NCBI GenBank assembly: GCA_003553165.1
Contig: PUOZ01000097.1
Coordinates: 1-11,781, forward strand
Direction of reading: 5' to 3'
DNA length: 11,781 nucleotides
Origin: Thioalkalivibrio sp.
GTDB taxonomy: Bacteria; Pseudomonadota; Gammaproteobacteria; Ectothiorhodospirales; Ectothiorhodospiraceae
Shown here: piece by piece, positions 7,497 through 11,781 of the stretch
Numbering within the stretch: the stretch's first letter is position 1
Layout: each line of letters begins with the position of its first letter
Notes under the pieces: generated by a model
The model's input: the letters and a program-made list of their open reading frames with translations, nothing else
Told to the model about the DNA's origin: nothing
Database searches by the model: none
Translations under genes and position numbers: made by a program

Positions 7497-8623
7497 CGAC
7501 GCAGACGACTCATCACCGATTTGCCGGCAATGTGGCACGCCTGCTGGTGCTGCTGACCGGGCTCGGCCTGCTCACGGCGCTGGTCATCGATCAACGCCTC
7601 TGGGAGCGCTTTCTGCCTGCCGATCCCGGCTTCGGAATCGTGGTCGACGGACGCGATCTCCGCGTCGATGCTGTGGCGGCCGAGGCTCTGGCCAAACAGT
7701 CCGCGGGGCGGGCCAGGCTCGGCAGTGCGCGCGCGGACGCGATGGTACAGGACCTGGTGGCGGCCGAACTCGATGCGCTCTTCGATGATCTGGCGGCGCG
7801 GGTTCCCGATTACGCGGACTGGTATTTCTCGCTGAAGGGGGAGTACGCGCGGCTTTCCATGCTGATCATGCAGCGTACCGGACTCCTCGGCGGCGACTAC
7901 CTGGCAGAACGTGCCGTCGATCTGATTTTCGGTGGCGACGCGCTGGGCGACCGGCTTGCCGGGATCGAGGAGCGCGCCGGGACGATGCTCGGCGTCCATG
8001 CCCGCGAGCAGCGGGCGGCGTGGCTGGCGGAACTGTTGCATCTGACCGAAGGACGGACGCTTGCCGAGAGTGAACGTGCACCCGTGGCCGTCCTGGTGCT
8101 GGATGACCTCGCGGCGGAATTCGGTGGGCACGGAAGCAGCGAATTCCTGGTCCGGCTTTCGGCGAGTTCCGCGGGAGCGGGCGCGGCGGGGATTGCTGCG
8201 CCATTGCTGGCACGGCTGGCGCTGCGTCCGGCCGCCGCGGCGGCCGCAGGCACTGCTCTGGCGGCCAAGAGCGCCGGCCGCGGTGCGGCCAGGGCCGGCA
8301 CTGCGGGCGCCAGTGCACTGGGTTGTGCGGTTGCTGGACCGGCGGCATTGCCCTGTGCCGTGGTGGTCGGTGGGACGGCTTGGGTGGCCGCTGACTGGGC
8401 GCTGTTGAGCGTGGACGAGTGGCGCCACCGCGAGGCGCTGATCGCAGACTGGGAACAGCGCCTCACCACGCTGCGCGCTGAGCTGGAGGAGGCGCTGATC
8501 GAACACTATGCCCAGGCCATCGAGGCGTGGCGCAAGGGCATGGAAACCGAAGTTGAACGAACTTTCTCCCCCTTGCACGCCATCCGCACCACAGGGCCCG
8601 TCGGGTTACGCCCTTTGGGCTAA
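7493..8623 (+). CDS. Uncharacterised membrane-anchored Ala/Gly-rich protein
   Basis: No family recognised. The 376-residue product starts at an ATG overlapping the previous stop (ATGA) and preceded by AGGAAG (7484-7489). It has one clear N-terminal membrane span (about 14-32) without a cleavage site; a charged, probably helical region (about 55-210); a long Ala/Gly-rich hydrophobic stretch (about 222-304) with runs such as RPAAAAAAGTALAAKSAGRG that could form one or two further helices packed through small residues; and a C-terminal charged helix (about 306-356) beginning LLSVDEWRHREALIADWEQR, possibly coiled coil. The final nine residues, GPVGLRPLG, are encoded largely by an intergenic repeat whose inverted arm supplies the TAA stop, so the original C-terminus may have been replaced. 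Glycine-zipper-like membrane insertion is a guess. It is the last gene of the transporter unit. Confidence 0.8.
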   Translation: MTTQTTHHRFAGNVARLLVLLTGLGLLTALVIDQRLWERFLPADPGFGIVVDGRDLRVDAVAAEALAKQSAGRARLGSARADAMVQDLVAAELDALFDDLAARVPDYADWYFSLKGEYARLSMLIMQRTGLLGGDYLAERAVDLIFGGDALGDRLAGIEERAGTMLGVHAREQRAAWLAELLHLTEGRTLAESERAPVAVLVLDDLAAEFGGHGSSEFLVRLSASSAGAGAAGIAAPLLARLALRPAAAAAAGTALAAKSAGRGAARAGTAGASALGCAVAGPAALPCAVVVGGTAWVAADWALLSVDEWRHREALIADWEQRLTTLRAELEEALIEHYAQAIEAWRKGMETEVERTFSPLHAIRTTGPVGLRPLG

Positions 8624-8670
8624 CCCGACCTACTGTTTGCTCCATACGCACCAGCGTGTAGGTCGGGTTA
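8600..8670. repeat. GTCGGGTTA-type intergenic inverted repeat
   Basis: Three arms are visible: GTCGGGTTA (8600-8608), its complement within TAACCCGACCTAC (8621-8633), and GTAGGTCGGGTTA (8658-8670), a perfect 13-base inverted copy of the second. The first pair forms a tight hairpin, strengthened by GCCC/GGGC (8610-8613 with 8617-8620) around a TTT loop. The middle arm can pair with either neighbour. Elements of the form GTAGGTCGGGTTA...TAACCCGAC are, from memory, widespread in intergenic DNA of gamma- and betaproteobacteria. It fills the 80 bases between convergent genes and may act as a bidirectional terminator or message end. There is no T-tract. Confidence 0.75.
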
Positions 8671-8703
8671 ACGCGGCGTGATGCGACACGCCATGCCCCG
8701 TCG

Positions 8704-9546
8704 TCAGCCCCCCTCTCCAAACAGCCGCTCGGCATTGCCAGACGCGATCCGCTCGGCCACATCGGGGGGCAACTGCGTCAGCCACTCGCGGATCTCCGCG
8801 GCATGCTGCTCGATCTCCCGCCATCGGGTAGAACTGAAGGTGTCCACGCCCACCATGAAACGGTCGGAATGCTCGATCAGCAGATCCTGCCATTCCAGCG
8901 GCATGAAGCCGTCGCCGCTCAGCCGCTCGCTGCGCATCGACAGGTCGGCGTAGAGGTTGGGGTAGCGGTTCAGGTAATCCCGGATCAGGGCGGGGTAGGG
9001 GAAGGTCCCCGCGTGCGCCCAGAGAATCAGCGCCTCGGGTTCGATTTCATAGGCCCGGTCGATCACCGCCGGATCGCCGTGGATCATCACCGGAAGCCCC
9101 CGCTCCCGCGCCATGACCAGCAGCGCCTCGAACACCGGCGAATGGCGATCATCCGCGAAGAGGTGCAGTTCGCCGATGCCGCGCCAGTCGCCGGTCTCCA
9201 GGCCGGCGTCGAGGCGCGCGCGCATCCGTTCGGGCAAATCCGGATCGTGAATCCAGGTGTCCTTGCCCGCCGGCGGCCGGTAGACATCCAGGAACGGCAC
9301 GATGACCCCCGGAGCCGCGTGCATCGCGGCCTCGATCAGCGCGTCGTCGCGAGCCAGGATCACCGCGCGGCTGATGCCGGCGCCCGCGAGCGCCGGCCCG
9401 ACGCCTTCGGGTGCCACCGCGTCCGCATGCACGGGGTTGTAATGCAGATGGGCGTCGAACAGCGGACCTTCGTAGCTGTGTGCCGCGAACGACAGGCAGA
9501 TGAGGGAATTGAGCAGACCGGTAACGAGCAGGAATCTGGTGGACAT
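8704..9546 (-). CDS. Exported amidohydrolase-2 family metallohydrolase
   Basis: A 280-residue TIM-barrel hydrolase of the amidohydrolase-related (Amidohydro_2) type. Visible metal and catalytic positions: DAHLHY with His33 and His35 (first-strand HxH), Glu126 in GELH, His156 in VMIHGD, His178 in WAHAG and Asp235 in VGVDTF, ending with the usual GNAERLF. The N-terminus is a short signal peptide (MSTR, then a hydrophobic core to about residue 22, with likely cleavage near SFAA-HS), so the enzyme should be periplasmic. There is no lipobox. The ATG at 9544-9546 has a strong AAGGAGGAG just upstream. Family members hydrolyse or decarboxylate small carbon compounds and lactones; the substrate here cannot be deduced. 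It lies 57 bases downstream of a membrane sulfatase-superfamily gene on the same strand, suggesting a shared transcript. Confidence 0.85.
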   Translation of the reverse strand: MSTRFLLVTGLLNSLICLSFAAHSYEGPLFDAHLHYNPVHADAVAPEGVGPALAGAGISRAVILARDDALIEAAMHAAPGVIVPFLDVYRPPAGKDTWIHDPDLPERMRARLDAGLETGDWRGIGELHLFADDRHSPVFEALLVMARERGLPVMIHGDPAVIDRAYEIEPEALILWAHAGTFPYPALIRDYLNRYPNLYADLSMRSERLSGDGFMPLEWQDLLIEHSDRFMVGVDTFSSTRWREIEQHAAEIREWLTQLPPDVAERIASGNAERLFGEGG

Positions 9547-9603
9547 CGTCTCCTCCTTGGGCGCGACCCGGCGCGGGGTCGTTTGAGGTCAGGAACGCCG
9601 GCT

Positions 9604-11199
9604 TCACGGCGAGGCGGGTACTACCCGGTAGCCATCGTGCAGCCATTCCCGGAACCGGTCCATTCCCGTTTCCGTATTCTGCGACACGGGCCACGCGCCA
9701 GCCACGAACCCCCGCTCGCGGAACGGTTCGAGCAGGGCCGGGTCGCCGCTGATCACGTGGACGGGGACGCCGGGGTTGGGATCCGGGCCCGTGATGATCT
9801 GTGCCGGCTGGTGATCCCCGAGCAGGATCAACAGGGTCCGTGCGTCGGTGAACGTCGCCGCGTAGCGGCCCGCCACCTCGAGTGCGTGGGCGACCGAAAG
9901 CGCGAAGTGCTCCCGGACCCGGTCGTGATTTCTCCACAGCGACTCCGGGGCTTCTCCCTCGCCCTCCCATTGCCGGAAGATCGCGCCGTCGTCGATCGCT
10001 TCCCAGTCCTCCAGGATCGGCAGGATGGGCACCCATGGGGCATGACTGCTGATCAACGCGACCTTGGCGAAGACCGGGCGGTCCCCGTTTCTGCGCACCG
10101 AATTCTCGAAGAACCACCAGGTGAACTGGTCGGGCATGGTGACCCAGTTGAACGGCGGGCCGGCATAGCCCATGTCGCCGGCCTCGAAGATCTCGTCGTA
10201 ACCGAACCAGCGGCCCTGTGGCCAGGGCAGGGTGATCGCCGGCATCACCGCGACGGTTCGATGGCCGCTGCGATGGAAGTCCTGGACCAGGGTCTCCCGT
10301 TCCGTGTCCAGCAGGAATTCGTAGTGCATCTGGTTGCGTATCCAGAGCCCGCTCAGCACCGAAGCGTGTGCCAGCCAGGATTGGCCGCCGAACATCGGCG
10401 CGTTCAGCGTGCCGCTGACCATGTGCAGGCCGGCATCGGCCACCCGTCGCTCCAGATCATCCAGACGCGCTCCGACCACCGGTGCGTAGCGTTCGTCGAA
10501 CAGCGCCGAGACGCCGTAGGACTCGATGAAACCCACGATCACGTCGACACCGGCGAGCCCGTCCAGCCGCACCGCGGCCTGGGTCTCCGCATCGCGCGCC
10601 AGCAGGGACTGAAACTCCCCCCGTTGGACGTGTGCGATCCGGCCGAAACGGATCTGGTCCAGCACAATTGTCATGCCGGGGGTGATCGCGCGCGGCAGGT
10701 TGGGCAGCGCAGCGCCCGCATGGAAGGAAACGATTCCCACGGCACCCACCAGGATGAACGCGGCGGCGACGGCGCGGGGCACCGGGCGGCGTTGGCGGCC
10801 GAGGCCGGCAAGCAGCCACCGCAGCAGCAGGGCCAGCGCGGCAAGCCCCAGGAACAGCGCGATGCCGGCCAGGATCGCACCGGGCACGGAGACGCTGCCG
10901 GAGACCAGGTGATAGACCGAACGTGCCAGTGGGTAGTCGAGGTAGAGATTCACCGACCGCGACAGGCTCAGGCGGGCCAGTGCATCGGCCAGTGCCAGCA
11001 GCGTGAGCAGGGCGAGCAGAGCGCCGGCCAGTGCGGCCAGGTACCCCTTCCAGCGTCCTTGCGGTATCCAGGTGAAGAGCCCGGCCAGCACCAGGGCCTC
11101 CAGGGCGATCCAGTTGGGTCCCAGGCCCGCATGGCGCGGAATCTCGAGGCCCAGCAGCAGTGCATTCAGCACGGCGAAGGTGATCAGCAGGCGAAGCAC
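9604..11199 (-). CDS. Membrane sulfatase-superfamily enzyme, LtaS/EptA-like layout
   Basis: A 531-residue protein with five likely N-terminal membrane spans (about 2-20, 29-46, 51-73, 104-130, 141-162) followed by a periplasmic alkaline-phosphatase-superfamily domain, the layout of lipoteichoic-acid synthase, phosphoglycerol transferase and phosphoethanolamine transferase enzymes. Likely metal residues are Glu226 (IESYG), His386 (SSHAPW), and Asp462 with His463 (LLGDHQP). The nucleophile position should be in FGGQSWLAHASVLSG, with Ser274 the best candidate instead of the Thr of LtaS/EptA or the Cys of sulfatases. I chose the GTG at 11197-11199 because AAGGAG (11206-11211) sits 6 bases upstream; an ATG at 11229 would add ten residues and read through that Shine-Dalgarno. 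Possible roles are phospholipid head-group transfer or hydrolysis of a phosphate or sulfate ester on the envelope. Family-level identity is good, reaction unknown. Confidence 0.85.
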   Translation of the reverse strand: MLRLLITFAVLNALLLGLEIPRHAGLGPNWIALEALVLAGLFTWIPQGRWKGYLAALAGALLALLTLLALADALARLSLSRSVNLYLDYPLARSVYHLVSGSVSVPGAILAGIALFLGLAALALLLRWLLAGLGRQRRPVPRAVAAAFILVGAVGIVSFHAGAALPNLPRAITPGMTIVLDQIRFGRIAHVQRGEFQSLLARDAETQAAVRLDGLAGVDVIVGFIESYGVSALFDERYAPVVGARLDDLERRVADAGLHMVSGTLNAPMFGGQSWLAHASVLSGLWIRNQMHYEFLLDTERETLVQDFHRSGHRTVAVMPAITLPWPQGRWFGYDEIFEAGDMGYAGPPFNWVTMPDQFTWWFFENSVRRNGDRPVFAKVALISSHAPWVPILPILEDWEAIDDGAIFRQWEGEGEAPESLWRNHDRVREHFALSVAHALEVAGRYAATFTDARTLLILLGDHQPAQIITGPDPNPGVPVHVISGDPALLEPFRERGFVAGAWPVSQNTETGMDRFREWLHDGYRVVPASP

Positions 11200-11205
11200 G
11201 AAGGT

Positions 11206-11211
11206 CTCCTT
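11206..11211 (-). promoter_or_regulatory. Ribosome binding site deciding a GTG start
   Basis: AAGGAG on the minus strand, 6 bases before GTG 11199. It lies inside the frame of the longer ATG-11229 option, which has no comparable site at proper spacing (an AGGA is some 17 bases away). This supports the shorter GTG-initiated sulfatase-like protein. Confidence 0.6.
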
Positions 11212-11373
11212 GGCGTCTACGGGCAACATGACGGGCGCGCGTCCTGAGGCCGGGAGCCGGTCAGTGCCGGGCCGCCGGCGCGGTGGGTTACGGCGCCAGC
11301 GCGGCAGATTGCAGTCAGACCCCGCCCCGCTCCATCATGAACGCGAAACCCGATCAGGTGCCACGGGCGTTGC

Positions 11374-11428
11374 GACAACTTCTGTCCGCGAAAGTTGTCC
11401 CACGCTTTCGTGTTGACGAAAGCGTGGG
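11374..11428. repeat. Two adjacent perfect hairpins
   Basis: Hairpin one: GACAACTT (11374-11381) with AAGTTGTC (11392-11399), 10-base loop. Hairpin two: CCCACGCTTTCG (11399-11410) with CGAAAGCGTGGG (11417-11428), 12-bp perfect stem, 6-base loop TGTTGA. They share base 11399, so the arms touch. No T-tract follows on either strand. Likely a repeat-family member; function unknown. Confidence 0.65.
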
Positions 11429-11504
11429 GCAGGGGGCCTTCGACGTGTGTTTCTGGATCTTGATTGGCACCAAAGCTCCGCAGGTGTTCGGATCGCCGCT
11501 GTTT

Positions 11505-11520
11505 CAAGGGGCGCCCCTTG
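11505..11520. repeat. 16-base perfect palindrome
   Basis: CAAGGGGCGCCCCTTG is identical to its own reverse complement. Its last two bases are the first two bases of the left arm of the following 25-bp inverted repeat, and its CCCC can alternatively pair with GGGG at 11587-11590 outside that repeat. Confidence 0.6.
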
Positions 11521-11586
11521 TGGGAGGCGAGCCCTCTCGGCGAGGGTTTTCCGCCGTGAGGTCGCCGAGAGGGCTCGCCTCCCACA
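11519..11586. repeat. REP/BIME-like element, perfect 25-bp inverted repeat
   Basis: The left arm (11519-11543) starts TGTGGGAGGCGAGCC and the right arm (11562-11586) ends GGCTCGCCTCCCACA. All 25 positions pair without mismatch around an 18-base loop rich in T and G. With one bulged T, the stem can extend by CCCC/GGGG (11514-11517 with 11587-11590). Short palindromes starting GTGGGAGC or GTGGGAGG resemble repetitive extragenic palindromes of pseudomonads and other gammaproteobacteria, which are mobilised by RAYT transposases. No such transposase is in this window. Confidence 0.75.
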
Positions 11587-11652
11587 GGGGAAGGCCATGC
11601 AGGGGAGCGCGTTACGCACGAGCGCATTCCCTGCGGAGCTTGCGTGATAATC

Positions 11653-11781
11653 ATGTTCCGGATTGACCCTTCATCACCGCCCGGCGCTCCGGTGTCCGGC
11701 TCAGGGTTGCCCGGCTCGGATTCCGGATTGCGGCGGCCTGCTCGGTCCCGCGTCCACCGGCCGCGGGGAACAGGTGTGACA
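11653..11781 (+). CDS. Possible partial ORF leaving the right edge
   Basis: From ATG 11653 the frame stays open for 43 codons to the window end, starting MFRIDPSSPPGAPVSGSG and continuing rich in Pro, Ser, Gly and Arg. A GGAG lies 14 bases upstream, too far to be a strong site. The composition could fit a disordered N-terminus or simply GC-rich non-coding DNA. A frame on the opposite strand is also open here. Low confidence, no function assigned. Confidence 0.2.
   Translation, partial: MFRIDPSSPPGAPVSGSGLPGSDSGLRRPARSRVHRPRGTGVT

Larger units (their letters stand above)
11200..11652. other. Palindrome-rich region without a convincing gene
   Basis: About 450 bases upstream of the sulfatase-like gene. 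It should contain that gene's promoter, but I see no clear -35/-10 pair. From 11374 onward it is dominated by strong inverted repeats, listed separately. Reading frames of 127 and 145 codons cross it on the two strands, but they run straight through the hairpin arms, have no family resemblance and no good ribosome binding site, so I do not call them genes. Confidence 0.55.

Noticed and set aside
7196..8578. 460-codon minus-strand frame over the third transporter-unit gene
   Set aside because: The plus-strand gene has ATGA coupling, a Shine-Dalgarno and a membrane anchor. The minus frame shows no coherent domain.
9547..9603. Searched for a promoter between the sulfatase-like gene and the amidohydrolase
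   Set aside because: Only a ribosome binding site is clear. The 57-base gap is consistent with one transcript.
8803..11247. 814-codon plus-strand frame, longest in the window
   Set aside because: Spans the complement of both the amidohydrolase and the sulfatase-like gene, which have clear motifs, signal sequences and ribosome sites. The product is low-complexity Gln/His/Arg/Asp-rich, typical of antisense frames.
11399..11428. Hairpin considered as an intrinsic terminator
   Set aside because: No T-tract follows on either strand and no gene ends next to it.
11374..11586. Repeats considered as a CRISPR array
   Set aside because: The repeats are inverted, differ from one another and have no regular spacers or cas genes nearby.
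11217..11666. Frames of 145 (minus) and 127 (plus) codons at the right edge
   Set aside because: Both read through perfect palindromes, so the protein sequence is dictated by repeat arms, and no ribosome site or family similarity is seen.

Overview
The window is GC-rich DNA with dense gene packing and no tRNA, rRNA, CRISPR array or transposase that I can see. The proteins (E. coli-like iron superoxide dismutase, class III acetylornithine aminotransferase, ornithine carbamoyltransferase, PPK1) and the short intergenic repeats (GTAGGTCGGGTTA, GAAGACACGAAG and TGTGGGAGG types) suggest a chromosomal segment of a high-GC gammaproteobacterium, perhaps a Chromatiales/Ectothiorhodospiraceae-type organism. 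The lineage is inferred from impression, not from a search. Left block (1-4868, all minus strand, read right to left): sodB, argD, argF, ppk1. argD and argF overlap by ATGA and form the arginine-biosynthesis pair (N-acetylglutamate semialdehyde to N-acetylornithine; ornithine to citrulline). sodB lies upstream with its own probable promoter, a palindrome in its leader, and a strong hairpin behind it. ppk1 follows argF after a 166-base gap holding an inverted-repeat element, and it runs off the left edge with about 50-60 C-terminal residues missing. Centre block (5185-8623, plus strand): a three-gene unit divergent from sodB. It consists of an SLC13/DASS-type anion:sodium symporter, a roughly six-helix membrane protein of unknown function, and a single-anchor protein with a long Ala/Gly-rich hydrophobic stretch and a C-terminal helix, also unknown. 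The second and third genes overlap by ATGA, and the first and second are essentially abutting. The last gene ends inside a GTCGGGTTA-type repeat that fills the gap to the convergent genes on its right. Right block (8704-11199, minus strand): a membrane-anchored alkaline-phosphatase/sulfatase-superfamily enzyme with LtaS/EptA-like architecture, followed 57 bases later by an exported amidohydrolase-2-type metallohydrolase. This is a likely two-gene envelope or periplasmic unit with unknown substrates. Right edge (11200-11781): no convincing complete gene. It is a cluster of strong palindromes: two adjacent hairpins, a 16-base perfect palindrome, and a perfect 25-bp inverted repeat of REP/BIME type. 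A weak ORF then leaves the window. The most interesting material is the uncharacterised membrane pair next to the transporter, the repeat-encoded C-terminus of the third gene, the sulfatase-amidohydrolase pair, and the nested palindromes at the right edge.
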